DNA from: Sedimenticola thiotaurini
GTDB lineage: Bacteria; Pseudomonadota; Gammaproteobacteria; Chromatiales; Chromatiaceae
Assembly: GCA_011051715.1 (NCBI GenBank)
Contig: DRKP01000045.1
Span: 1 to 58,014 of the forward strand
Direction of reading: 5' to 3'
DNA: 58,014 nucleotides
Below are positions 6,906 to 14,902 of this stretch, piece by piece; within the stretch, counting starts at the first letter, position 1, and each line of letters opens with the position of its first letter. The translations under genes were made by a program, and so were the position numbers. The notes beneath the pieces were generated by a model. It was not told the DNA's origin, made no database searches, and worked only from the letters and a program-made list of their open reading frames with translations.

Positions 6906-9725
6906 CTACAGGATGACGCGGGATGCGTCGGGCTGCCAGCCGGGGTCGAGCAGCAGCGGGATCTTCTCCGCCGGGATGGAGTCGCCCAGCATCAGGCCCT
7001 GGGCGCATTCGCAGTGGTGATGGCGCAGGAACTCAAGCTGGGAGGCGTTCTCCACCCCCTCGGCGATCACCCGCAGATTGAGTCCGCGCGCCAGCGAGAT
7101 GATGGCCGCCGCCAGGGGCGGGGTCCCGCCGCCGCCGCTGATCTGGCTGATGAAGGAGGCGTCGATCTTCAGCGTGTCCAGCGGCGAGTTCTGCAGCTGG
7201 GCAAGGGAGGAGTAGCCGGTGCCGAAGTCGTCGAGGGCGATGTGGATGCCCATCTTCTTGAGCCGGGTGAGGGCCTCGATGGCGCCGCCATCGGCAACCA
7301 GGATCTTCTCCGTGGTGTCGAACTCCAGTGCCTCCGCCGGAACCCCGGTCTCGCGCAGGATCTGCGCCACCCGGTCGGGAAAATCGGCCTGAATGAGCTG
7401 GCGCGGGCTGATGTTGATGGTCATGGTCAGCGGCTGGTAGCCCTGGTCGTGCCAGCTGCGCAGCTGGCGGCAGGCGGTGCGGATGACCCAGTAGCCGATC
7501 GCGACGATCTCCCCGGTCTCCTCCGCCAGCGGGATGAACTCGCCGGGGAACAGCAGCTGCCGGTCGTCGTAGCGCCAGCGTACCAGCGCCTCCAGTCCGA
7601 CGATGCGACCACTGCTGAGATCGCTCTGGGGCTGGTAGTGCACCACCAGTTCGTCGCGCAGCAGGGCGGAGCGCAGCCGCGCCTCCAGCAGCAGCCGGCG
7701 CCGTGCCCGCAGGTCCATGTCCTCGGAGTAGAAACGGAAGGTGTTCTTGCCGCTCTCCTTGGCATGGTACATGGCCCGGTCGGCGTGCAGGATCAGCTGT
7801 TTCCGGTTGCCGGCATCGCGCGGGTAGAGGGCGATGCCGACGCTGGCGGAGAGACTGATGTCGTGGCCGTCGATCAGAAAGGGCTGGTTCACCGCTTCGA
7901 TGATCTGTTCGGCGATGGCGCTGACCCGGGAGAAGGTCTGGGGCCGGTCCTCCAGCTGGTGCAGGATGATGGTGAACTCGTCGCCGCCCAGCCGGGCCAG
8001 GGTGTCAGCCTCGCGGATCAGTCCCCGCAGGCGCTCGGTCAGCTGCAGCAGCAGCCGGTCGCCGGTGTCGTGGCCGAAGGTATCGTTCACCGGCTTGAAG
8101 TTGTCCAGGTCCACGTACAGCAGGGCCACCGGCTTGTTCTGACGGCGCGATTCCCGCAGTGCCTGGTCCAGGCGTTCCTGGAACAGGCGCCGGTTGGGCA
8201 GATCGGTCAACGGGTCGTACAGGGCCAGGTGCTGGATGTGCTCCTGGTATCGTTTCTCGTCGGAGATGTCGTTGAACAGGGCGATGCGGTAGCGCGACTG
8301 GCCGGAGGCGTCCTGGGACAGGGTGATGCTCATCTGCAGCGGATACTCCTCGCCACTGCGGCGCCGCCCCCACATCTCTCCGCGCCAGAAGCCCCGGGTC
8401 TCCAGTTCACGCTGGATCCCGGCCAGGAACTCGCGGTCGTGCCGCCCGGAGCAGAGCATGGTGGCATCGCGTCCGATCACCTCGTCCGCGGCGTAGCCGG
8501 TCACGCGGCTGAAGGCGGGGTTGACCCGGATGATCCGGTCCTCCCCGTCCATGATCATGATCGCCTCAAGGCTGTTGTCGTAGACGCTGTTGGCGAAATT
8601 GAGCTCACTCTTGTCCCGCTCGTGGGCGATGGCGGCGCCGATGATGTCACCGGCCACCTGCATCGCCTCCACCTCGGCCTCCGACCACTGGTGCCGGACC
8701 GGGCCGTCACCGAAGGCGATGAATCCCCACCAGCGATCGTCCACCTTGACCGGCACCGCGACCAGAGCCTGGATCTCCTGGCGTTCGAGGAAGGCGCGCA
8801 GCCCCGGCGGGGCCGAGGCGCGCTCCTCGCGCACTGGCCGGCCGGCCTCGAGCTGTGCCTCCCAGTGACAGAAATCGGGACGATAGTCGATGCCGTGGAA
8901 GGCCGGGGGAACGGATCCCTGTTCCACTGCATCCCGGTCCCAGGACCAGCCGTCCTCCTGTTCCATGGTCAACCCGCCGCCAGCCCCGCGGCGGTTGTGC
9001 ACCAGCCAGATTCTGCCGGCGGCCGCCGCGTCGCCCAGCAGGAACATCACCTGGTGCAGTTTCTTCTGCCAGTGGTCGTTGCGCAGGAAGCGGGAGGAGA
9101 TGTCCGCCACCGTGCCGAGGATGTGATCCCGTCGCCGCAGTTCCTCCGCCACCTGCAGCCGGTCCAGTTCGGCGCCGATGCGGACGGCGAATGAGCGCAG
9201 CACCGAAGCGGTGGTCTCGTCCACCTGCATCGGTCCGTCGTGCATCACCACCAGGATGCCCCCGGGTCCGTCCACCCCGTCCAGGGTGACGCCGAAATAG
9301 CTGTCGACGCCGAGGGTCTTCAGCAGCAGGTCGTTGGGAAAGCGCTGCAGCACCCCGGAGGGGATCAGTTCGATGCGGTTGCCCACCACCCCGGCGCAGG
9401 GGGCGTCCGCCAGCAGATAGGTGATGTTGGGGGGAAAGTGACCGTTGTCGTAGAGCGCCAGGGTGCGGATCGCGGTATGGGATTCGTCAGTGAAGCGGCC
9501 GGCGAAGGCCCAGCGGGCACCGTAGAATTCCGCCGCCCGGCGCAGGGCCTGCTGCAGGAAGGTCTCCCTGTCGTTGGCGGGTCCCAGCTCGGCGAGAAAG
9601 CGCAGGGCCGCCTCCGTGCGCTTCCAGACGGATCGTTCCGAACTGCCGCTGTCGCTCGCTGTCGCCATGCCATTGCGTGCGGCCGATGCCGCCCAAGCCC
9701 CCTTGTCCGGTACAGCTGCCAGCAC
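6906..9725 (-). CDS. GAF-GAF-PAS-GGDEF-EAL protein (c-di-GMP cyclase/phosphodiesterase)
   Basis: Predicted cytosolic dual-domain c-di-GMP enzyme of 939 residues. Two GAF-like domains (about 35-195 and 205-375) and a PAS domain (about 378-490) precede GGDEF (about 500-665) and EAL (about 680-930). The cyclase site GGDEF is intact at 580-584, and an inhibitory-site RxxD (READ, 571-574) lies five residues before it. The EAL site has EAL at 712-714, NIS, DDFGTGYSSL, LKID, EGVE and QG. However, the usual ExT-type metal ligand reads DTTE (Asp803). The start is uncertain: GTG 9725 or ATG 9668, neither with a strong ribosome site. No membrane segments are visible. Confidence 0.92.
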   Translation of the reverse strand: MLAAVPDKGAWAASAARNGMATASDSGSSERSVWKRTEAALRFLAELGPANDRETFLQQALRRAAEFYGARWAFAGRFTDESHTAIRTLALYDNGHFPPNITYLLADAPCAGVVGNRIELIPSGVLQRFPNDLLLKTLGVDSYFGVTLDGVDGPGGILVVMHDGPMQVDETTASVLRSFAVRIGAELDRLQVAEELRRRDHILGTVADISSRFLRNDHWQKKLHQVMFLLGDAAAAGRIWLVHNRRGAGGGLTMEQEDGWSWDRDAVEQGSVPPAFHGIDYRPDFCHWEAQLEAGRPVREERASAPPGLRAFLERQEIQALVAVPVKVDDRWWGFIAFGDGPVRHQWSEAEVEAMQVAGDIIGAAIAHERDKSELNFANSVYDNSLEAIMIMDGEDRIIRVNPAFSRVTGYAADEVIGRDATMLCSGRHDREFLAGIQRELETRGFWRGEMWGRRRSGEEYPLQMSITLSQDASGQSRYRIALFNDISDEKRYQEHIQHLALYDPLTDLPNRRLFQERLDQALRESRRQNKPVALLYVDLDNFKPVNDTFGHDTGDRLLLQLTERLRGLIREADTLARLGGDEFTIILHQLEDRPQTFSRVSAIAEQIIEAVNQPFLIDGHDISLSASVGIALYPRDAGNRKQLILHADRAMYHAKESGKNTFRFYSEDMDLRARRRLLLEARLRSALLRDELVVHYQPQSDLSSGRIVGLEALVRWRYDDRQLLFPGEFIPLAEETGEIVAIGYWVIRTACRQLRSWHDQGYQPLTMTINISPRQLIQADFPDRVAQILRETGVPAEALEFDTTEKILVADGGAIEALTRLKKMGIHIALDDFGTGYSSLAQLQNSPLDTLKIDASFISQISGGGGTPPLAAAIISLARGLNLRVIAEGVENASQLEFLRHHHCECAQGLMLGDSIPAEKIPLLLDPGWQPDASRVIL

Positions 9726-10072
9726 GATGCGTGCCGGCTTTCAAATAATCGAATAAACACAAATGGTTATGCGCTTATTCTTTTATTTCCCGTACGATCT
9801 GTGTAAAAAATGCTGACAGCCTGTCAGGGCCCTGAACGCAGGCAGCGGGGAGGGGGTCCTTGGCGGGAGTCTATCCAATCCGGGGTACCGCCGCACGATT
9901 CGACCGGAGGATCACCAGACACCCGTAACGGAGAATAGCATCAACCGCCGCATCGGGGTCCAGGATCCATCGCCGTCCATGTTCAGGTGGCGTTCAGGGT
10001 GGAGTGCCTAGTCTCGATCATGACCGGGGGAGATCCCCCGTCTTCCGTCAACGACCGAGCAGGAGTGACACC
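9726..10072. other. Divergent intergenic region
   Basis: 347 bases between the divergent GGDEF-EAL and glycine-zipper genes. The left part (9745-9810) is AT-rich for this genome and is the likely promoter zone of the GGDEF-EAL gene. The right part carries the GTTCAGG direct repeat listed separately. I see no open reading frame with protein-like composition in it. Confidence 0.6.
9981..9998 (+). promoter_or_regulatory. Candidate OmpR-family response-regulator box (GTTCAGG direct repeat)
   Basis: GTTCAGG occurs at 9981-9987 and again at 9992-9998, an exact 7-base direct repeat with 11-bp periodicity. Tandem half-sites one helical turn apart are the usual binding layout for OmpR/PhoP-type regulators. 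The site lies about 75 bp before a gene cluster that includes an OmpR-type regulator (10956), so autoregulation is the simple reading (inference). Confidence 0.5.
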
Positions 10073-10624
10073 ATGAAGACGATCTATCCAATGCTGGCAC
10101 TGAGCCTGATGCTGGGCGGGCTGTCGACCGGGGGTGCCGCGGCGACCGCCTTTTACGACAAGGCGAAGGTGATCCGTTCGACGCCGATCTACGAGACGGT
10201 GCGGGTGGCGCGCCCGGAGGAGCGCTGCTGGGACGAGAAGGTATACAGCAGAAGCCGCAGCGGCGGTGACTCCTTCACCCCGGCGATCGCCGGTGCCATC
10301 GTCGGCGGCGTGGTCGGCAACCAGTTCGGCAAGGGACACGGCAAGGACGCCATGACCGTGGCCGGCGCCCTGCTGGGGGCCTCGGTGGGACGGGACCTGT
10401 ACCGCTCGCGGGGCGGCCGGCGGCATGGCGGTTATGTCCTGGAGCGCCGCTGCGAGACCGTCGACCGCTATGTGGAAGAGGAGCGGATCGTCGGGTATCG
10501 TGTAAAGTACCGCTATCGTGGCCGTACCTTCACCACCCGCACCCTGGAGCGCCCCGGCAAGCGGCTGCGCATCCGGGTGGAACTGGAGCCGACGGCCCGC
10601 TACGCATTCAACGACCGACGGTAA
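10073..10624 (+). CDS. Glycine-zipper 2TM-domain envelope protein
   Basis: Exported protein of 183 residues. A signal peptide covers about 1-24 (MKTIYPMLALSLMLGGLSTGG). The core segment AGAIVGGVVGNQFGKG...AGALLGASVGRDL is the glycine-zipper pattern of the 17-kDa-antigen/2TM family of outer-membrane-associated proteins. The C-terminal half is basic, with two cysteines. The start ATG 10073 has AGGAG at 10061-10065. It is the first of four same-strand genes (glycine zipper, PepSY, response regulator, histidine kinase), suggesting envelope-stress regulation of its own operon. Confidence 0.85.
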   Translation: MKTIYPMLALSLMLGGLSTGGAAATAFYDKAKVIRSTPIYETVRVARPEERCWDEKVYSRSRSGGDSFTPAIAGAIVGGVVGNQFGKGHGKDAMTVAGALLGASVGRDLYRSRGGRRHGGYVLERRCETVDRYVEEERIVGYRVKYRYRGRTFTTRTLERPGKRLRIRVELEPTARYAFNDRR

Positions 10625-10662
10625 CCACCGGTGATCCGGACCGTCCATCAAGAGGGAGCGCC

Positions 10663-10950
10663 TTGCAGCACCGATCGAGACGCCTGTCCACGGTCATCCT
10701 GGTCTCCGGCCTGCTGCTGGCCGGGGGTAACGCCCCCGCCCGCAGTCCGGGTGGTGGTGGCTACCAGAGCCTGGACAGCGCCGTCTCCGGCGTGCGCCAG
10801 CGCAGTGGTGGCCGGGTGCTGTCGGCCGAGACCCGCCAGGAGGAGGGCCGCCCGGTCCACTACATCCGTCTGCTGACGCCGGACGGGCGGGTCCGGCGCG
10901 TGCGCATCGATGCCCGCAGCGGCCGCCGGCTGGGACCCCGGGAGCGCTGA
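10663..10950 (+). CDS. PepSY-domain periplasmic protein
   Basis: Small exported protein of 95 residues with an N-terminal hydrophobic signal (STVILVSGLLLAGG). The remainder matches a single PepSY domain: YQSLDSAVSGVRQRSGGRVLSAE, then a beta-hairpin ending in VRRVRIDARSGRRL. PepSY proteins of this size often sit beside two-component systems. TTG 10663 is preferred because AGAGGGAG stands at 10651-10658. The gene ends 5 bases before the response regulator. Confidence 0.83.
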   Translation: MQHRSRRLSTVILVSGLLLAGGNAPARSPGGGGYQSLDSAVSGVRQRSGGRVLSAETRQEEGRPVHYIRLLTPDGRVRRVRIDARSGRRLGPRER

Positions 10951-10955
10951 AGCGG

Positions 10956-11639
10956 ATGCGGCTGCTGCTGGTTGAAGACGAACCCGGGCTGCGCCGGCAG
11001 CTGCAGCACCAGCTGCGGGAACGGGGCCAGAGCGTCGATCTGGCGGTCGACGGCGAGGAGGGGCTCTACTATCTGCAGGAGTACCCGCTGGACCTGGCGG
11101 TGGTCGACATCGGTCTGCCACGTCTGTCCGGCATCGAGCTGATCCGGCGCGCCCGCGGTGACGGCATCGACCTGCCGATCCTGATCCTCACCGCCCGTGG
11201 CAACTGGCAGGACAAGGTGGAGGGGCTGGAGGCCGGCGCCGACGACTATCTGGTCAAGCCGTTCCACTTCGAGGAGCTCTGGGCCCGTATCAATGCCCTG
11301 GTCCGGCGCGCCGCCGGCCATGCCTCGCCGCTGCTCGAGTGGGGCCCGATCACCCTGGATACCGCGGCCCAGTCGGTGACCCGCGACGGCGAACCGCTGG
11401 AGCTCACCGCCTACGAGTACCGGGTGCTGGAGTACCTGATGCTGCACCGGGGCGAGGTGATCTCCAAGACCCGCCTGACCGAACACCTCTACGACCAGGA
11501 CTACGACCGCGACAGCAATGTGCTGGAGGTGTTCGTCGGGCGCCTGCGGCGCAAGCTGGACCCCGATGGCCGGCTGCGACCGATCGAGACCCTGCGCGGC
11601 CGCGGCTACCGTTTCGCCGACGCGCCGGCCGGAGGCTGA
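10956..11639 (+). CDS. OmpR-family response regulator (PhoP/QseB-like)
   Basis: DNA-binding response regulator of 227 residues. The receiver domain (1-115) has the acidic pair in LLLVEDEP, the phospho-acceptor Asp in VVDIGLPRLSG (about residue 51), Thr/Ser in ILTARG and Lys in LVKPF. The C-terminal winged helix (about 125-222) ends with the family motif RGRGYRF. The stop overlaps the kinase start by one base (TGATG), the tight coupling typical of cognate pairs. The best resemblance is PhoP/QseB; I give no symbol because the stimulus is not visible. Confidence 0.94.
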   Translation: MRLLLVEDEPGLRRQLQHQLRERGQSVDLAVDGEEGLYYLQEYPLDLAVVDIGLPRLSGIELIRRARGDGIDLPILILTARGNWQDKVEGLEAGADDYLVKPFHFEELWARINALVRRAAGHASPLLEWGPITLDTAAQSVTRDGEPLELTAYEYRVLEYLMLHRGEVISKTRLTEHLYDQDYDRDSNVLEVFVGRLRRKLDPDGRLRPIETLRGRGYRFADAPAGG

Positions 11640-12979
11640 TGGGCTCGCTGCATCTGCGGCTGTTGCTGCTGGCCAGCCTGGTGCTGGCCGGTTTTCTCGG
11701 TCTCGGCGCCCTGGCCCTGGACCGGGCATTCCAGCAGAGCCAGGAGCAGGCCCTGCGGGAGCGGCTGCAGGAGCGTATCTACACCCTGCTGGGCGCCGCC
11801 GACGAGGACGACCGCGGGCGCATGCGCATGCCGCGCTCGCTGCCGGATCCGCGCTACTCCAACCCCGACTCCGGGCTCTACGCCGAAGTGCGCGGAGACG
11901 ATGGCTACCACTGGCGCTCCTTCTCCCTGGTCGGCCGCAGCCTCGACCTGGTGCGGCCCCAGTCTCCCGGCGGCCGCCGCTTCGACTCCTGGCGCCTGGA
12001 CCGCGACCGCCTGCTGGGGCTCAGCTTCGGCGTCTCCTGGGAGGACGACCGGGGAAGGGAGCTGCGCTATACCCTGGCGGTGGCCGAATCCACCCGCGCC
12101 ATGGAGGAGCAGGTGGCCGCCTTCCGTGCCCGGCTCTATGCCTGGCTGGGGGGGGTCGCCGTGCTGCTGCTGCTGGCCCAGCTGCTGGTGCTGGCCTGGG
12201 GGCTGCGCCCCCTGCGCCGGGTGGCCGCCGACCTGCAGCGGGTGGAGCGGGGCGAGGTGGATGCGATCGGGGGCCGCTATCCGAGCGAGCTGCAGGGGCT
12301 GGTGCGCAACCTCAACGACCTGATCCGCAGCAGCCGCGCCAGCCGGGACCGCTACCGTCACCGTCTCGGTGACCTGGCCCACAGCCTGAAGACGCCCCTG
12401 GCGCTGCTGCGCGGGGCGGCCGAGGTGGAGGGTTGCGACGAACTGCGCGCCAGCGTCGCCGAACAGGTGGAGCGGATGGACCGGTCGGTCCAGTACCAGC
12501 TGCGCCGGGCCGCCGCCTCCGGGACCACCGGGCCGGGCGTATCCGTGCCCCTGCTGCCGCTGCTGCGGCGCCTGCGCGCCACCCTGGAGAAGGTCTACCG
12601 GGACAAGGGGATCGACTGCCGGCTGGAGTTGGAGGAGGGGCTGCGTTTCAGCGGCGACGAGTCCGACCTGATGGAGCTGCTCGGCAACCTGCTGGACAAC
12701 GCCTTCAAATATGGCCGTCGCCGGGTGCGGGTCGGCGCCACCGGGGAGGAGGGGCGGGTCACCCGCATCTGGATCGAGGACGACGGCCCCGGCATCCCGC
12801 CGGAGCAGCGCAGTACCGTGCTGGGTCGTGGTGTGCGGGCGGACCGGCAGCAGCCGGGGCAGGGGATCGGGCTCGGTGTCGCCCTGGAGATCGTGCACCT
12901 CTACGGAGGGGAGCTCTCCATCGACGGGGAGGGGACGCTGGGCGGGGCGCGGATCCAGGTCCGGCTGCCTCCCGCCTGA
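11639..12979 (+). CDS. PhoQ/QseC-like sensor histidine kinase
   Basis: Inner-membrane kinase of 446 residues. TM1 is near 6-28 and TM2 near 163-185, flanking a periplasmic sensor domain of about 135 residues with the aromatic motif GYHWRSFSLVGRSLDL. A HAMP region follows. The H-box is LAHSLKTPLALL with phospho-acceptor His248. N, G1 and G2 boxes are present (LLDNAFKYG, IEDDGPGIP, GQGIGLGVALEI). It should phosphorylate the adjacent response regulator. Confidence 0.94.
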   Translation: MGSLHLRLLLLASLVLAGFLGLGALALDRAFQQSQEQALRERLQERIYTLLGAADEDDRGRMRMPRSLPDPRYSNPDSGLYAEVRGDDGYHWRSFSLVGRSLDLVRPQSPGGRRFDSWRLDRDRLLGLSFGVSWEDDRGRELRYTLAVAESTRAMEEQVAAFRARLYAWLGGVAVLLLLAQLLVLAWGLRPLRRVAADLQRVERGEVDAIGGRYPSELQGLVRNLNDLIRSSRASRDRYRHRLGDLAHSLKTPLALLRGAAEVEGCDELRASVAEQVERMDRSVQYQLRRAAASGTTGPGVSVPLLPLLRRLRATLEKVYRDKGIDCRLELEEGLRFSGDESDLMELLGNLLDNAFKYGRRRVRVGATGEEGRVTRIWIEDDGPGIPPEQRSTVLGRGVRADRQQPGQGIGLGVALEIVHLYGGELSIDGEGTLGGARIQVRLPPA

Positions 12980-12993
12980 GCCGGGGTGGCCGG

Positions 12994-13458
12994 TTACTCC
13001 AGCGACAGGATGAAGTCCCACTGCTGTTCGGTCACCGGCATGATGGAGAGCCGGTTGCCCCGGCGCAGCAGCGGGAAGTCGGCCAGGGGGCCGTCGCCAT
13101 ACTGCTTCAGCTCCTGCAGTGTGATCGGCCGCTTCAGGTCGCGCAGGTAACGCACATCGACCATGTACCAGCGCGGGTTCTCCGGATCGCTCTTCGGGTC
13201 GTAGTACTTCTCGTCCGGGTCGAAGGCGGTGTGATCCACATAGCCTTCACGCACCACCTCCATGATGCCGGCGATGCCGGGCTCCTTGCAGTTGGAGTGA
13301 TAGAAGAAGACCTGGTCGCCCTCCTTCATCTGGTCGCGCATCATGTTGCGCGCCTGGTAGTTGCGCACCCCGTCCCAGTGGTCGGTTTGGCCGGGCATCG
13401 CCTTCAGATGCTCGATGCCATAGACGTCGGGTTCCGATTTCATCAGCCAGTATTGCAT
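12994..13458 (-). CDS. EVE-domain protein
   Basis: Cytosolic protein of 154 residues covering one whole EVE domain (PUA-like fold expected to bind modified bases or nucleotides). It shows the N-terminal signature MQYWLMKSEPDVYGIEHL, then WDGVRNYQARN, GDQVFFYHSNC and a C-terminal NRLSIMPVTEQQWDFIL. ATG 13458 fits the family's start and has AGGAA upstream; an in-frame extension to 13506 has no family match that I can see. It is convergent with the histidine kinase (15-bp gap). Confidence 0.92.
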   Translation of the reverse strand: MQYWLMKSEPDVYGIEHLKAMPGQTDHWDGVRNYQARNMMRDQMKEGDQVFFYHSNCKEPGIAGIMEVVREGYVDHTAFDPDEKYYDPKSDPENPRWYMVDVRYLRDLKRPITLQELKQYGDGPLADFPLLRRGNRLSIMPVTEQQWDFILSLE

Positions 13459-13545
13459 GGAAGGAATTCCTGTTCGTTCTGCTGTCGATGGGGCCCGCTT
13501 GACCACTGGCCCGTTCCGGGCCCAGGCCCTGGCGTATCCTACCGT

Positions 13546-14556
13546 TCAAGGCCGCCGCTGTTCCATCTCCTGCGCCATGTGCAGGAAGTTGGCCAGGCGG
13601 CGGGGGTGGATCTCCCCCGCGGCCACCGCCTGGCGCAGGGCGCAGCCGGGCTCGTCCCGGTGGCTGCAGTCGGAGAAGCGGCAGTGGCCCAGAAAGGGGG
13701 CGAACTCGCGGAACCCCCGCTCCAGCCGGTGGCGGTCGAGCCGGCCCAGGCGGAAGCTGCGTACGCCGGGAGAGTCGATCAGGGCACCGCCCTGGGGCAG
13801 CCGGTAGAGGGTGGTGGCGGAGGTGGTGTGGCGACCCAGGCCGGAGGCCTCCGAGAGGCGGCCGACCTGGATATCCCGGTCCGGCAGCAGCGCCTTCACC
13901 AGTGACGACTTGCCGGTTCCCGACTGCCCCACCAGGATGCTGGTCTGGTCGCGCAGCCGCTCGACCAGGGGATCCAGACCGTGCTCGTGAAGCGCGCTGA
14001 TCCGGATCAGTGGGTAGCCGATATCCTCGTAGAGGCCGAAATCCTGTTCGAACCCGCGTATCGCCGCCGCATCCATCAGGTCCTTCTTGTTGAGGGCGAT
14101 CAGCACCGGTACGCCGATCTGCTCCGCCGCCACCAGGTACTGGTCCAGCAGGTAGGGGCTGGGTGGCGGCAGCGGCGCCAGCACCACCACCAGCTGGGTG
14201 ATGTTGGCGGCGAGGGGACGTACCTCGCCGCTGTAGGTGGGCCGGATCAGCACGCTGTCGCGCTCCAGGATGGCGGTGACCACGCCCTCCCGCTCGCCGG
14301 TGCGCTGCCATGCCACCCGGTCGCCGCAGACCGGGTCACCGATGTTCTGGCGGGACAGGCAGTGGTGCAGGTCTCCCTGCTCGTCCTCCACCACCAGGTT
14401 CTGGCCATGGCGGGTGATCACCACCCCCGGCTCCTGGATGGCCTCGCCGTTCTGCTCCTGTGCCCTGTCGGCGCGGCGGGCCAGCTGCGCGCGGCGCCGG
14501 GCCTGGATCGCCCGGATCCGTTCCCGCTGCTGCCGGGAGAGTCTGCGTCTGGCCAT
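13546..14556 (-). CDS. rsgA: Ribosome small-subunit-dependent GTPase A
   Basis: Late 30S-assembly GTPase of 336 residues. An N-terminal basic region and OB fold (about 35-100) precede a circularly permuted GTPase domain: G4 NKKD, then G1 GQSGTGKSSL, G2 and DSPGVR (G3). The C-terminal zinc segment has CRFSDCSHRDEPGC. In E. coli rsgA is divergent from orn; here a cytochrome and an M48 protease gene have come between them. Confidence 0.96.
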   Translation of the reverse strand: MARRRLSRQQRERIRAIQARRRAQLARRADRAQEQNGEAIQEPGVVITRHGQNLVVEDEQGDLHHCLSRQNIGDPVCGDRVAWQRTGEREGVVTAILERDSVLIRPTYSGEVRPLAANITQLVVVLAPLPPPSPYLLDQYLVAAEQIGVPVLIALNKKDLMDAAAIRGFEQDFGLYEDIGYPLIRISALHEHGLDPLVERLRDQTSILVGQSGTGKSSLVKALLPDRDIQVGRLSEASGLGRHTTSATTLYRLPQGGALIDSPGVRSFRLGRLDRHRLERGFREFAPFLGHCRFSDCSHRDEPGCALRQAVAAGEIHPRRLANFLHMAQEMEQRRP

Positions 14557-14568
14557 CCGGGGGGACGA

Positions 14569-14856
14569 TCAGTTGCCGAACTTGTAGTACTCCTGGTTGA
14601 GATAACCGGCCACGTCCTCGACCTCGTCGTCGAACCATTTCAGGCCCAGGGCCAGTTCGCAGCGCTGCACCTGCCTGGTCAGGCCCGGCCGCGAGGTGAC
14701 CCGCCGCTCGGCCCGGGTGTAGAGCTCGGTGCCGTGGCACTCGAAGCAGTTCTGCTGCAGCAGCTGCCTGCCATTGGCCGGGTCGAAGGCGAGCAGGTCC
14801 CCGCTGGCCAGGAGCAGGATCAGCACGAAGGGAAGGGCGATGGTGGTGTTGCGCAT
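14569..14856 (-). CDS. Small periplasmic c-type cytochrome (one haem)
   Basis: 95-residue exported protein. Residues 1-22 form a signal peptide (MRNTTIALPFVLILLLASG). Haem attachment is shown by CFECHG at about 37-42, and the C-terminal half (WFDDEVEDVAGYLNQEYYKF) is the usual terminal helix. A Met suitable as distal ligand is not obvious in the mature part. ATG 14856 is well supported by AAGGAGG. It is likely cotranscribed with the M48 protease upstream (46-bp gap) and rsgA downstream (12-bp gap). Confidence 0.88.
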   Translation of the reverse strand: MRNTTIALPFVLILLLASGDLLAFDPANGRQLLQQNCFECHGTELYTRAERRVTSRPGLTRQVQRCELALGLKWFDDEVEDVAGYLNQEYYKFGN

Positions 14857-14902
14857 GGAACGAATCCTCCTTGGTTCGGGCCGGGACCCGCGGCGGCCCG
14901 GG

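Noticed and set aside
6288-9194. Very long plus-strand frame (968 codons) opposite DUF1631 and GGDEF-EAL
   Set aside because: No family motifs, Val/Gln/Gly/Asp-rich mirror text, and it spans the intergenic gaps of three real minus-strand genes.
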